Positions 20,155-30,606 of a stretch of DNA of 42,543 nt are shown here, in pieces. How positions within the stretch are numbered: the stretch's first letter is position 1; every line of letters begins with the position of its first letter. Where the stretch lies: assembly GCA_964503475.1 (NCBI GenBank), contig CAZCZU010000023.1, positions 1-42,543 of the forward strand, in the 5' to 3' direction. Position numbers and translations under genes: made by a program. This DNA is from CAZCZU01 sp964503475. Its GTDB lineage: Bacteria > Pseudomonadota > Zetaproteobacteria > Mariprofundales > Mariprofundaceae. The notes beneath the pieces are model-generated. The model was not told the origin of the DNA and did no database searches. It saw only the letters and a program-made list of their open reading frames with translations.

Positions 20155-20906
20155 AGGGAGAAGAGCTCGCTTGCATTGGTATTGCACTGCTGCGCCAGGC
20201 TTTCCGGCGAGGTGCCGCGGCATGCTGCCACAAAAGTGGCCAGTTCGGGGAGATAGGCGGGCTCATTGCGGCTGCCGGCATGCGCAGTCCCCGGCTGATC
20301 CGGGGCATCGCTCTCCAGCAGGATGCGTTCGGCCGGCAGTGCTCTGAGCAGGGCCTCGGTTTTGGCGCGGGAGCGGCGATCGATAAACGAGCCGATACCG
20401 ATATGCATGCCGGTTGCAATCAGTCTTTCGGCTTGCTGCAGGCTACCGGAGAAGCCATGCACGACACCGCGCAGGCCGGGGAAGGCCTGCAGCTCCTTGT
20501 GAACGATATCCTCGGCTTTCACGGCGTGGATGATGACCGGTTTATGGTGCCCGGCAGCCAGTCGCAGCTGATGGCAAAACCACTGCAGTTGCAGCTCGGC
20601 ATCCGGCCGTCCCGGCATGAAATCGAGGCCGCATTCGCCGACGGCGACGGAGTCCTCCAGCAGCTGTTCCAGCTGTTGCCGGTCGTCATCGGCGTGATCG
20701 GCGCAGAACCATGGGTGGATTCCATAGGCGGGAGAGATGTCCGCTTCGCTTTTTGCCAGTTGTTGCAGGCGGGGCCATTCGGAACGGCAGGTGCCGGCCA
20801 CGATGAAGGTGGTAACGCCGGCTGCCCTGGCGCGGGCCAGCATCTCCGGCCGGTCGGCATCGAAACGGGTGTCGTCGAGGTGGCAGTGGCTGTCGATCAG
20901 TCGCAT
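20151..20906 (-). CDS. tatD: TatD-family metal-dependent hydrolase
   Basis: A TIM-barrel metallohydrolase with probable 3'-5' DNase activity. The 251-residue protein has the metal-binding DSHCHLD at residues 4-10, GECGLDF near 91-97, IIHAVKAED near 127-135, and the final metal-site LLESDAPDQ. The start MRLIDSHCH (20906) is typical; an ATG at 20924 is an alternative. It is first of the tatD-tcdA pair. Confidence 0.92.
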   Translation of the reverse strand: MRLIDSHCHLDDTRFDADRPEMLARARAAGVTTFIVAGTCRSEWPRLQQLAKSEADISPAYGIHPWFCADHADDDRQQLEQLLEDSVAVGECGLDFMPGRPDAELQLQWFCHQLRLAAGHHKPVIIHAVKAEDIVHKELQAFPGLRGVVHGFSGSLQQAERLIATGMHIGIGSFIDRRSRAKTEALLRALPAERILLESDAPDQPGTAHAGSRNEPAYLPELATFVAACRGTSPESLAQQCNTNASELFSL

Positions 20907-21002
20907 GGCACCAGCATGCATCATGCCGGGGCAGGGCGGCAATGTTCAGCTTCGCTTCATATCCATATGTAGAGTGTGCTCATCTTTCCCCCGAGAGGTG
21001 TC

Positions 21003-21614
21003 ATGATGGAAGAGAAAAAGATCAAGGTGTGGGATATCGCCGTACGCCTGTTTCACTGGTCGCTGGTGGCGGCATTCGTCATCGCTTATCTCAGCGGCGA
21101 CGAACTTGAAAACCTGCACGAAATTGCCGGCTACGTGGTGCTGGGGCTGGTCGCCTTCCGCATCGTCTGGGGCCTGATCGGGCCGAAATATGCCCGTTTC
21201 AGCAACTTTGTGTATGGCCCCGGCAAGGTGGTCGAATACCTGAAGGGCATGCTGGCCGGCAGGCCGGAGCACTATGTCGGCCACAACCCGGCCGGCGGTT
21301 ACATGATTATCATGCTGCTGGTCGGACTGCTGCTGACCAGCTGGAGCGGCATCGAGGCGCAGGAACCGGCTGCCAATGGCGTGGCTTCCGCGTCCGTCAT
21401 CACCATGGCCTATGCCGACGGCTGGGAGGGGGATGAGCACGAGCACGATGGGCATGGCGAGGGCGACGAGTTCTGGGAGGAGATCCACGAATTCTTCGCC
21501 AACTTCATGCTGCTGCTGATCGCCGTGCACCTGGGCGGTGTCCTGGTCGGCAGCCTGATGCACCGCGAGAACCTGGTGCGTGCCATGGTGACCGGCTACA
21601 AAGAGAAGTCATAA
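21003..21614 (+). CDS. Cytochrome b561-type membrane protein
   Basis: A 203-residue four-helix cytochrome b likely to carry electrons in the inner membrane. Candidate heme-ligand histidines are in RLFHWS, NLHEIAGY and the final helix region AVHLGGVLVGSLMH. The loop before the last helix is rich in His, Asp and Glu (EHEHDGHGEGDEF), resembling a metal-binding segment. GAGAGGTG precedes tandem ATGs at 21003 and 21006. No cytochrome c partner is adjacent. Relatives are annotated as b-type subunits with unknown donors. Confidence 0.88.
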   Translation: MMEEKKIKVWDIAVRLFHWSLVAAFVIAYLSGDELENLHEIAGYVVLGLVAFRIVWGLIGPKYARFSNFVYGPGKVVEYLKGMLAGRPEHYVGHNPAGGYMIIMLLVGLLLTSWSGIEAQEPAANGVASASVITMAYADGWEGDEHEHDGHGEGDEFWEEIHEFFANFMLLLIAVHLGGVLVGSLMHRENLVRAMVTGYKEKS

Positions 21615-21626
21615 GCTTTGGGCAAG

Positions 21627-21659
21627 GCCGGGAAATGTGCAGGGATGCACTTTCCCGGC
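21627..21659. terminator. Strong hairpin between cytochrome b561 and uvrB
   Basis: A 14-bp stem with one bulged T (21627-21641 against 21646-21659) encloses GGGA. Only a short TTAT follows, so termination after the cytochrome gene is likely but not ideal. It ends eight bases before the uvrB -10-like element. Confidence 0.5.
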
Positions 21660-21666
21660 TTATCCC

Positions 21667-21672
21667 TACAAT
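21667..21672 (+). promoter_or_regulatory. -10-like element of uvrB
   Basis: TACAAT ends nine bases before the uvrB ATG at 21682; no Shine-Dalgarno intervenes. This would give a near-leaderless uvrB message. No LexA box of the CTG-N10-CAG type is obvious here. Confidence 0.3.
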
Positions 21673-21681
21673 GCCGGGCTT

Positions 21682-23658
<1,977 letters not shown>

Positions 23659-24009
23659 TCTCCTCCACAGCACCTGTGGATAACTTTGTGGATAAGGCTG
23701 TGAATTTTGGCCGTTGTTACCTTCAAGCATGACAAATGCCGCCATGCCTAAAATATCAGCACATTAATTTAATCATTAAAAACAAGTAATTGAGTCGTTT
23801 TGTTAATGTTCTTTATTTCCATCCGTTCTCTAAGCCCCCGCAGCACTGTTTTGTGGAAAACACGACAAATCGGCTAACCCCTTTGTTTACAATACCTTCT
23901 TCACCCATCTCCGATATGGCCTTGAAAACGATGCCCTGGAGATCTATATGAAATCGGGACAGGCATCGCATGGATGCCTGAGTCAGTCAGCAAACTGGAG
24001 GTGATGATC
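23659..24009. other. 351-base intergenic region with DnaA boxes and an AT-rich segment
   Basis: No gene is seen. It holds an inverted repeat TCCACAG-CAC-CTGTGGA (23664-23680), two perfect DnaA boxes (23675-23683, 23687-23695), an AT-rich stretch (about 23749-23818), one near-consensus box (23852-23860), and the hsp20 leader. CTTGAA at 23921-23926 could be a heat-shock -35, but no CCCCATNT is properly spaced. Confidence 0.6.
23675..23695 (-). promoter_or_regulatory. Two perfect DnaA boxes in tandem
   Basis: TGTGGATAA occurs at 23675-23683 and 23687-23695 (complement TTATCCACA), in the same orientation with 12 bases between starts. A third site TGTGGAAAA at 23852-23860 fits the relaxed consensus TTWTNCACA on the other strand. 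Confidence 0.6.
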
Positions 24010-24435
24010 ATGGCACTGATTCGATGGACTCCGTGGCAGGAGCTGGAAAGCATGCAGCGTTCGCTGAGCCGCCTGCTGGATGATCCCGGCCAGACATCGG
24101 CCGAGGGCGGCAACTGGCTGCCGGCTGTCGATATCAAGGAGACCGACGATGCACTGCTGGTGCATGCCGAGCTCCCCGGCATCCGCAAGGAGGATGTCAG
24201 CATCGATGTGCATGATGGTGTGCTCTGTATCAGCGGCGAGCGCAAATACGAGAAGGATGTGAAGGAGGAGAATGTCCATCGCATCGAGCGCGCCTACGGC
24301 CGCTTCTCGCGCAGCTTCAGTCTGCCGAACAGCGTCGATGGCGCCCAGGCGGAGGCGACCATGCAGGATGGCGTGCTGGAGGTGCGCCTGCCCAAGAAGG
24401 AGACTTCAAAACCGACCTCGATCCGGATCAAGTGA
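24010..24435 (+). CDS. Hsp20/alpha-crystallin small heat shock protein
   Basis: An ATP-independent holdase chaperone. The 141-residue protein has an N-terminal arm (MALIRWTPWQELESM), an alpha-crystallin domain (about 37-130, with HAELPGIRKEDVSI, a GVLCISGER strand and DGVLEVRLPKKE) and a C-terminal IRI motif (I-x-I) for oligomer assembly. The ATG at 24010 is chosen because GGAGGTG (23997-24003) is spaced six bases before it; ATG 24004 is possible. A strong terminator follows, so it is probably a single-gene transcript. Confidence 0.94.
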   Translation: MALIRWTPWQELESMQRSLSRLLDDPGQTSAEGGNWLPAVDIKETDDALLVHAELPGIRKEDVSIDVHDGVLCISGERKYEKDVKEENVHRIERAYGRFSRSFSLPNSVDGAQAEATMQDGVLEVRLPKKETSKPTSIRIK

Positions 24436-24455
24436 TGTGAGGTTCACGCAAACGG

Positions 24456-24488
24456 ACAGAGGGGCTGCCATGGCGGCCCCTCTGTTTT
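24456..24488 (+). terminator. Rho-independent terminator after hsp20
   Basis: A perfect 10-bp stem ACAGAGGGGC / GCCCCTCTGT (24456-24465 with 24476-24485) with extra pairing inside the loop is followed by TTTT. Confidence 0.85.
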
Positions 24489-24541
24489 GCGGGAGCAGGG
24501 ATTCCGGTTTCATTCATTGCAGGCTGGAAAGGCGGCCGGCC

Positions 24542-25555
24542 ATGCTGCACACTCCGCGCATGCTTGAAGTGCGTGAGCTGTCGCTGACTGTTCCGATCCG
24601 CCACCAGCCCGTGGCGGCGGTGACCCATGTCTCGCTGCAACTCAAGCCCGGCAAGGTGCTGGGGCTGGTGGGTGAGTCGGGCTGTGGCAAGAGCATCACC
24701 GCCCAGGCGATGCTCCGCCTTGGCGAGCATCAGGGCGTGCTGAAGAGCGGCGGCGATATCCTGCTCGATAACGATTCCATCTTCGCCATGAACGAGGCGC
24801 GTCTGCGCACGGTGCGCGGCGGCCGCATCGCCATGGTCTTCCAGGAGCCGATGACGGCCCTGAATCCTGTTTTTTCGATCGGCTACCAGATTATCGAGGT
24901 CATCCGCCTGCATCTGCTGCTGGACCGGACGCGTGCCCGGGCTCGCGCCGTGCAGCTCTTGCACGATGTCGGCCTGCAGGATGCCGAACAGATTCTCGAT
25001 CAGTATCCCGATGCGCTCTCCGGCGGCATGCGCCAGCGGGTGCTGATCGCCATGGCCATGGCCGCCGATCCCGACTACATCATTGCCGATGAGCCGACCA
25101 CGGCCCTCGATGTCTCGGTTCAGAAGCGCATCATCGCCATGCTGCGCGTGCTGCAGCAGCAGCGGAATCTCGGCATGCTGCTGGTGACCCACGATTTCGG
25201 GCTTGTGGCCGAGATGTGCGACGAGGTGGCGGTGATGTATGCCGGCGAGATTGTCGAGCAGGGCGAGGTGCGCCAGATCTTCGATCGTCCGGCCCACCCC
25301 TATACCCGTTCGTTGATGGGCTGTCGCCCCGAGATGGGTAATCCCGGCGATCCGCTGGCCGTGATTCCCGGCCAGGTGCCGCCGCCGGATCGCTGGCCCA
25401 CGGGCTGCCGTTTTGCGCCGCGTTGTCAGTTTGCCGATCAGGCCTGTGAAGCCCATCCCGGGCTCGATGCATGGCATGAGCCGGCCCATCAGGCCCGCTG
25501 CGTGCATGCGGAGCGCGCCATGACTGCAGAGATCGCGGCAGGGGAGACGGCATGA
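24542..25555 (+). CDS. Oligopeptide/dipeptide ABC transporter ATPase, DppD/OppD type
   Basis: ATP-binding subunit of a peptide or nickel importer. The 337-residue protein has Walker A GESGCGKS, signature LSGGMRQRV, Walker B YIIADEPTTALD, the switch histidine in TLVTHD-like LLVTHDFG, and the C-terminal oligopeptide-transporter extension with cysteines (GCRFAPRCQFADQACE). The start at 24542 follows AAAGGCGG; ATG 24560 is an alternative. It overlaps the next ATPase gene by ATGA. No permease or binding-protein genes lie nearby. Confidence 0.9.
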   Translation: MLHTPRMLEVRELSLTVPIRHQPVAAVTHVSLQLKPGKVLGLVGESGCGKSITAQAMLRLGEHQGVLKSGGDILLDNDSIFAMNEARLRTVRGGRIAMVFQEPMTALNPVFSIGYQIIEVIRLHLLLDRTRARARAVQLLHDVGLQDAEQILDQYPDALSGGMRQRVLIAMAMAADPDYIIADEPTTALDVSVQKRIIAMLRVLQQQRNLGMLLVTHDFGLVAEMCDEVAVMYAGEIVEQGEVRQIFDRPAHPYTRSLMGCRPEMGNPGDPLAVIPGQVPPPDRWPTGCRFAPRCQFADQACEAHPGLDAWHEPAHQARCVHAERAMTAEIAAGETA

Positions 25556-26511
25556 CGCTGGAGGTCAGGGGTCTTTGCAAACAGTTCCGGCGCGGCGGCA
25601 TGCTTGGCGGTGGCGACGGGGTGCACAAGGCGGTCGATGAGGTCGCCTTCCATCTGGCGGCAGGGGAGACGCTGGCACTGGTTGGCGAGTCCGGCAGTGG
25701 CAAGTCGACCACGGCCCGTCTGGCCATGCGCCTGATCGAGCCCGATGCCGGCGAAATCTTCTGGGATGGCGAGCCGGTGACCGGTTTGAAAGGCAGCGCT
25801 TTGCGCCGCCGCCGCCACCATGTGCAGATGGTGTTCCAGGATGCCTTTGCCTCGCTGAATCCGCGCATGAAGATCTGGCAGACGGTGGCCGAAGGGCTGC
25901 GCGTGCATCAGCCGGGAATGCACAAAAATCAGCAGCGGGACAGGGTCGCGGCGGTGCTCGACCAGTGCGGCATCGACGCCTCGGCCATGGATCGCTACCC
26001 GCACCAGTTCTCCGGCGGCCAGCGCCAGCGTATCGGTGTGGCCCGTGCCCTGATTGTCGAGCCGGCCGCTATCGTGCTCGATGAGCCGGTCAGTGCGCTC
26101 GATGTCTCGGTGCAGGCCCAGATTCTCAACCTGCTCAAATCGATCCAGCAGCAGCACGGCCTCTCCTATCTCTTCATTTCGCACGACCTGTCGGTGGTGC
26201 GCCACATTGCCGACCGGGTGGCGGTGATGTTTGCCGGCCGCATTGTCGAGCAGGGGAGCATGGCCGATATCTTCGAACACCCGGCTCACCCCTATACGGC
26301 GGCCCTGCTGGCGGCCCAGCCGGTGGCGCATCCCGACGAGCGCGGGGCGGCGGTGCCGCTGCCGGCTGCGGATGGTGAGGATGTGGCCATGAGCGGTTGC
26401 GCCTACCGCCTGCGCTGCCCGCATGCCCGGCAGGATTGCCAGGCATTCGATGGCGCACTCACGGAACGTGAGCACGGCTACGCCTGTCTGCACCCGCTGA
26501 CGCGCGCCTAG
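25552..26511 (+). CDS. Oligopeptide/dipeptide ABC transporter ATPase, DppF/OppF type
   Basis: Second ATPase of the pair; OppD- and OppF-like proteins normally form a heterodimer. The 319-residue protein has GESGSGKST, FSGGQRQRIG, IVLDEPVSALD and a LFISHDLSVV switch, plus the C-terminal cysteine-containing extension (SGCAYRLRCPHARQDC). Its ATG overlaps the stop of the preceding gene. The yoaA start is seven bases after its stop, so the genes may form one operon with the helicase and glycerate kinase. Confidence 0.91.
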   Translation: MTLEVRGLCKQFRRGGMLGGGDGVHKAVDEVAFHLAAGETLALVGESGSGKSTTARLAMRLIEPDAGEIFWDGEPVTGLKGSALRRRRHHVQMVFQDAFASLNPRMKIWQTVAEGLRVHQPGMHKNQQRDRVAAVLDQCGIDASAMDRYPHQFSGGQRQRIGVARALIVEPAAIVLDEPVSALDVSVQAQILNLLKSIQQQHGLSYLFISHDLSVVRHIADRVAVMFAGRIVEQGSMADIFEHPAHPYTAALLAAQPVAHPDERGAAVPLPAADGEDVAMSGCAYRLRCPHARQDCQAFDGALTEREHGYACLHPLTRA

Positions 26512-26518
26512 TTTTCCC

Positions 26519-28378
26519 ATGAGCGACCTGCTGACGCGCGTTGAGCGCGACTTCACCCCCGAATCGCGCCTGCGCGAGCATTTTCCCAACTATGTTTATC
26601 GCCAGGGGCAGGCCGAACTGGCCGGCGAGATCGCCACCGCCTTCGACCAGGGTACCATCCTGCTGGCCGAGGCCGAGACCGGTACCGGCAAGACCATGGC
26701 CTATCTGGTGCCGGCCCTGCACCTGAACGACAAGGTACTGATCTCCACCCATACCCGGGCCCTGCAGGATCAGCTGGTGCATCGCGATATTCCGGCCGTG
26801 CAGAAGGCGCTGAACCTCAAGCGCAACGTGGCGCTGCTCAAGGGGCGGGCCAACTACCTCTGCCCGCATCGCATGGAGAAGTTCCTCTCCAGCGGCCAGC
26901 TGGAGATGTGGGCCCAGCGCTCGCTGCTCAAGGTGCGCGAGTGGGCCGAAACGACGCGCGACGGCGATCTGGCCAGTCTTTCGTTCGATCCCTTCGAGAA
27001 GGGGATCGGGCCGATGATCACGGCCACGGCCGAGCAGTGCACCGGCGTCAAATGCCCGGAGTACAATGCCTGCCCGCTGATGAAGGCGCGCAAGGCCGCG
27101 CAGGAGGCCGATATCGTGGTGACCAACCACAGCCTGCTGCTGGCTGATGCGGCCCTGAAATCGGGCGACTTCGGCGAGGTGTTGCCGTCTTTCGATGCCT
27201 ATGTGCTCGATGAGGCGCATTCGTTGCCGGATCTGGCCAGCCAGCACTTCGGCGTGCAGCTCACCCGCCTGCGCCTGATCCAGTGGCTCAACGACATGCA
27301 GGCCACTCTCGATTCGCTGGCCGATGAACCGATCTTCAAGGCGGAGATACTGGAGCAGGGGCGGGTGGTGCTCGATGCCTGGCTGAAACCGGGGATGGAG
27401 GCACTGCAGGATGCCTGGCAGCAGATCGTGGAGCGGGCCCACAGCCGCGCCGACCGCAGCGAGGAGCTGGCCAAGCTGGCCGAGCGCGCCGACCAGATCC
27501 TGGCCGATATCGGTACCGTCATGCAGCCGGAGGAGGGCTTTGTCGGCTGGAGCGAGGGGGAGGGTGAGTTCCTGCGCCACCTGGTCGCGCCGGTCGATAC
27601 CGGTCCCGTGCTGCGTACCCATGTCTGGGAGAAGCCGGCCAGCTTCGTGCTGCTCTCGGCCACGCTGCGAGTCTCCGGCAACTTTGATTACGCCCGCGGG
27701 CGGCTGGGGCTGGCCGATGCCACCGAGGCCTTCCACCCCTCGCCGTTCGATTACCATCAGCAGGCCCTGATCTACCTGCCGCGTATGCTGCCCGATCCCA
27801 GGAGCGAGCAGGGGATGGCGGCGATGGCGGCCGAGATGGAGACGCTGCTGCGCGCCTCGCGCGGCCGCGCCTTTGCGCTGTTCACCTCCTACCAGGCCCT
27901 GAACCGGGTCGGGCCGATGCTGGCCGAGCGGCTGCCGTGGACGGTGCTGATCCAGGGGCAGAGCGGCAGCCGCGATGCGATTCTCGAGCAGTTCCGCCAC
28001 GATACCCACTCCGTGCTCTGCGGTACGCGCAGCTTCTGGGAGGGGGTGGATGTGCCGGGCGAGACGCTGTCGCTGGTGATTATCGACAAAATCCCCTTTG
28101 CACCGCCCAACGATCCGCTGCTGCAGGCGCGGATTCGGCATTGTGAAACACAGGGCGGCAACGGTTTCCGCGATATCCAGCTGGCCGAGGCGATCGCCAT
28201 CCTGCGCCAGGGTGTGGGCCGGCTGATCCGTTCGGTCGACGATCGCGGGGTGATGGCCATCCTCGATTCCCGGCTTTATACGAAAGGCTACGGGCGCGAC
28301 ATCGTCCACAACCTGCCGCCGGCCCGTATCGTCGATGATCTCTCCGAGGTGCGCTGGTTCTTCGAGGACGAAGTGTAG
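26519..28378 (+). CDS. yoaA: DinG/YoaA-family Fe-S DNA helicase
   Basis: An XPD-like 5'-3' helicase for DNA repair. The 619-residue protein has Walker A AETGTGKTMAY (about 52-62), the four cysteines of a 4Fe-4S domain (one in ANYLCPHR, three in CTGVKCPEYNAC), the DEAH box YVLDEAHSLPD and motif VI QGVGRLIRS. In E. coli the related YoaA works with the HolC subunit of DNA polymerase III; no such gene is near. It starts seven bases after the ABC ATPase and ends 12 bases before the kinase. Confidence 0.92.
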   Translation: MSDLLTRVERDFTPESRLREHFPNYVYRQGQAELAGEIATAFDQGTILLAEAETGTGKTMAYLVPALHLNDKVLISTHTRALQDQLVHRDIPAVQKALNLKRNVALLKGRANYLCPHRMEKFLSSGQLEMWAQRSLLKVREWAETTRDGDLASLSFDPFEKGIGPMITATAEQCTGVKCPEYNACPLMKARKAAQEADIVVTNHSLLLADAALKSGDFGEVLPSFDAYVLDEAHSLPDLASQHFGVQLTRLRLIQWLNDMQATLDSLADEPIFKAEILEQGRVVLDAWLKPGMEALQDAWQQIVERAHSRADRSEELAKLAERADQILADIGTVMQPEEGFVGWSEGEGEFLRHLVAPVDTGPVLRTHVWEKPASFVLLSATLRVSGNFDYARGRLGLADATEAFHPSPFDYHQQALIYLPRMLPDPRSEQGMAAMAAEMETLLRASRGRAFALFTSYQALNRVGPMLAERLPWTVLIQGQSGSRDAILEQFRHDTHSVLCGTRSFWEGVDVPGETLSLVIIDKIPFAPPNDPLLQARIRHCETQGGNGFRDIQLAEAIAILRQGVGRLIRSVDDRGVMAILDSRLYTKGYGRDIVHNLPPARIVDDLSEVRWFFEDEV

Positions 28379-28390
28379 GCAACTTCCGGC

Positions 28391-29494
28391 ATGCGTTTTG
28401 TCATTGCCCCCGATGCCTTCAAAGGCTCGCTGACTGCATTCGAGGCAGCAGATGCGATGGCGGCCGGTGTTCGCGATGCCTTCCCCGATAGCAATATCGT
28501 AACCTTGCCGCTCGCCGATGGCGGCGAAGGTACGCTGGCCGTGCTGCAGCACTACGGTGGCGGCGAACGCATGCACGACAGCCTCGATACGCCACACGGC
28601 TGCCATGCAGCAGCCTGCCTGCGCCAGGAGGGCAGGGCCGTGATCGAATCGGCGCAGCTTATCGGGCTGACGTTGCCTTCCATGCAGTCGACCCCCGTCA
28701 TGCAGCGCAGCAGCCGGGCCCTGGGGGCATTGATCCGGCAGTTGATGGACGAGGGGGTGCGCGACTTCGTCATCGGCCTCGGCGGCTCGGCCACCAACGA
28801 TGGCGGGCTCGGCATGCTGATGGCGCTGGGGCTGCAGGCACACGATGCGGCCGGCAAGGCCGTCACGCCGGATGCGAACGGCCTGCTGCAGCTCGCCTCG
28901 ATCGATGCCGGGCCGCTGGCCGACATTCGCCGTGAATGCCATTTCACCATCCTCTCCGATGTCACCTCGCCGCTGTGCGGTAAAACGGGTGCTACGGCCG
29001 TTTACGGGCCGCAGAAGGGGCTTGCCGGGGCGGATGTCATGCCGCTCGACGCTGCCATGCATCGCTATGCCGGATGGTGCCGGGCCGATCTGATGGATGC
29101 CCCCGGAGCGGGTGCGGCCGGAGGGCTTGGTTTTGCGCTGCTACTGCTGGGCGGGACGATGCACTCGGGGGCGGACTACGTCATCGCCGCCTCGGGACTG
29201 GAGACGGAGCTGGCAGGAGCCGACTGGCTGCTCACCGGCGAGGGGCGGAGCGATAGCCAGACGCTGCACGGCAAGCTGCCACTCCGGGCAGCCGATCTTG
29301 CCCGCCACCTCCGGGTAAACACGGCCCTGGTTGCAGGGGACATCGATGCATCGTCGGCAGCGCTGCTGGCCGATCATTTCGACGCCGTGGTGTCGGCAAG
29401 GCCTGCGGGCATGGCTGTTCAGACGGCAATCGCACAGGCGGAGCCGCTGTTGCGGGCGGTTACAGCCGCATGGGTGAACGGGCTGCGGGAGTAG
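28391..29494 (+). CDS. Glycerate kinase (GarK/GlxK family)
   Basis: Phosphorylates glycerate, probably to 2-phosphoglycerate, linking glyoxylate or glycerate use to glycolysis. The 367-residue length and motifs are those of the type I family: APDAFKGSLTAFEA near residues 6-19, LPLADGGEGTL near 39-49, and GLGGSATNDGGLGML near 130-144. Last gene of the forward run that begins with the ABC ATPases; a palindrome at 29544-29566 separates it from the convergent alcohol dehydrogenase. Confidence 0.92.
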   Translation: MRFVIAPDAFKGSLTAFEAADAMAAGVRDAFPDSNIVTLPLADGGEGTLAVLQHYGGGERMHDSLDTPHGCHAAACLRQEGRAVIESAQLIGLTLPSMQSTPVMQRSSRALGALIRQLMDEGVRDFVIGLGGSATNDGGLGMLMALGLQAHDAAGKAVTPDANGLLQLASIDAGPLADIRRECHFTILSDVTSPLCGKTGATAVYGPQKGLAGADVMPLDAAMHRYAGWCRADLMDAPGAGAAGGLGFALLLLGGTMHSGADYVIAASGLETELAGADWLLTGEGRSDSQTLHGKLPLRAADLARHLRVNTALVAGDIDASSAALLADHFDAVVSARPAGMAVQTAIAQAEPLLRAVTAAWVNGLRE

Positions 29495-29543
29495 TCATCC
29501 CTTCAGGGTGGGGAACCGTTCAGTTGTCGCACCCCCATCCTGA

Positions 29544-29566
29544 CCTTCCCCCTGGGAGGGGGAAGG
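29544..29566. repeat. GC-rich palindrome, REP-like, between convergent genes
   Basis: CCTTCCCCCT-GGG-AGGGGGAAGG is a perfect 10-bp stem with a three-base loop. It lies in the 95-base gap between two convergent genes. Similar CCCCATCCTGACCTTCCCC... intergenic palindromes are known to recur in many proteobacterial genomes. It could also terminate transcription from both sides. Confidence 0.55.
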
Positions 29567-29589
29567 GAGTTGGCGGGAGGCCATCTTAT

Positions 29590-30606
29590 TTAATCGAAAT
29601 CGTTCTCCAGCACGATGCGGTAGCGCGCCTTGCCCGCCTCCAGATGGGCCAGCGCATCGTTGACGCTGCTCATCGGGAAGGATTCCACCTGCGGGGCGAT
29701 AGCGTGGCGGGCGGCGAAATCGAGCATGGCGGCCAGCGTGGTCGGCGAGCCGGTGGGGGAGCCGGAGATGCTGCGCTGGGCCCCGATCAGATCGAAAGCG
29801 GCCACCGGGATCGGCTCCAGCACCGCCCCGACCACATGCATGCGTCCCTTCGGGGCCACTGTGCCGATCAGGGCCGACCAGTCGAGCGGCACATTGACGG
29901 TGCTCAGCAGCAGGTCGAGCGAGCCGGCGATCTTCTGCATCGCTTCGCTGTCGCGGCTGGAGACGACGTGGTGGGCGCCGAATGCCTTTGCCTCCTCCGC
30001 CTTGTCCGGATGGGAGGTGAAGGCGGTGACCTCGCAGCCCCAGGCTGCGGCGAATTTCAGCGCCATATGGCCCAGCCCTCCGATGCCGACCACGCCGACA
30101 CGGTCGGTGGGGCGGATGCCGAAGTTGTAGAGAGGAGAAAAGACGGTGACACCGCCGCAGAGCAGCGGGCCGGCCGAGGCGGGATCAACCCCTTCCGGCA
30201 GTGGCAACGCCCAGGCCCAGTGGGCTCGCATGCGGTCGGCAAAGCCGCCGTTGTGGCCGACGATGGTGGCCACCGATTCGCGGCACAGGTGCTGCTCGCC
30301 GCTCAGGCACGGCTGGCAGTGCATGCAGCTCTCGGCCGTCCAGCCGATGCCGACCCGCTGGCCGACTTCCAGGCCGCGGGCGTTTGCACCCAGCGCCACG
30401 ATTTTGCCGATCGCCTCATGGCCGGGGATGAACGGGTACTGGGCCACACCCCACTCGTTGTTGATCATCGAAAGGTCGGAGTGGCAGATGCCGCAGTACT
30501 CCACCGCGATCTCCACCTCGTCCGCCTTCAGTGGCCCGGCTTCAAAAGACCAGGGTTGCAGCGCTTGGTTGGGGCCCATGGCTGCCCAGCCGTGGATTAT
30601 GTTCAT
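29590..30606 (-). CDS. Zinc-dependent alcohol dehydrogenase (YahK/cinnamyl-type)
   Basis: NADP-type medium-chain dehydrogenase reducing aldehydes or oxidising alcohols. The 338-residue protein has catalytic zinc ligands in YCGICHSD (near residue 38-45) and GHEAIGKIV, the structural zinc cluster CMHCQPCLSGEQHLC, and the Rossmann motif GIGGLGHMA. The substrate cannot be told from sequence. The start at 30606 has CAGGAG at good spacing, but this Shine-Dalgarno lies inside a hairpin (30607-30634). Confidence 0.93.
   Translation of the reverse strand: MNIIHGWAAMGPNQALQPWSFEAGPLKADEVEIAVEYCGICHSDLSMINNEWGVAQYPFIPGHEAIGKIVALGANARGLEVGQRVGIGWTAESCMHCQPCLSGEQHLCRESVATIVGHNGGFADRMRAHWAWALPLPEGVDPASAGPLLCGGVTVFSPLYNFGIRPTDRVGVVGIGGLGHMALKFAAAWGCEVTAFTSHPDKAEEAKAFGAHHVVSSRDSEAMQKIAGSLDLLLSTVNVPLDWSALIGTVAPKGRMHVVGAVLEPIPVAAFDLIGAQRSISGSPTGSPTTLAAMLDFAARHAIAPQVESFPMSSVNDALAHLEAGKARYRIVLENDFD

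Noticed and set aside
23921..23949. Heat-shock sigma-32 promoter for hsp20
   Set aside because: CTTGAA fits the -35, but the -10 candidate (TCTATAT, 16 bases away) is too far and poorly matched to CCCCATNT.
23659..24009. Chromosomal replication origin oriC
   Set aside because: DnaA boxes and AT-rich DNA are present, but no dnaA, dnaN, gyrB, gidA or parAB is adjacent; kept only as a DnaA-box cluster.
26459..29062. Reverse open frame of over 860 codons opposite yoaA and glycerate kinase
   Set aside because: Shadow; the forward genes are complete and motif-bearing.
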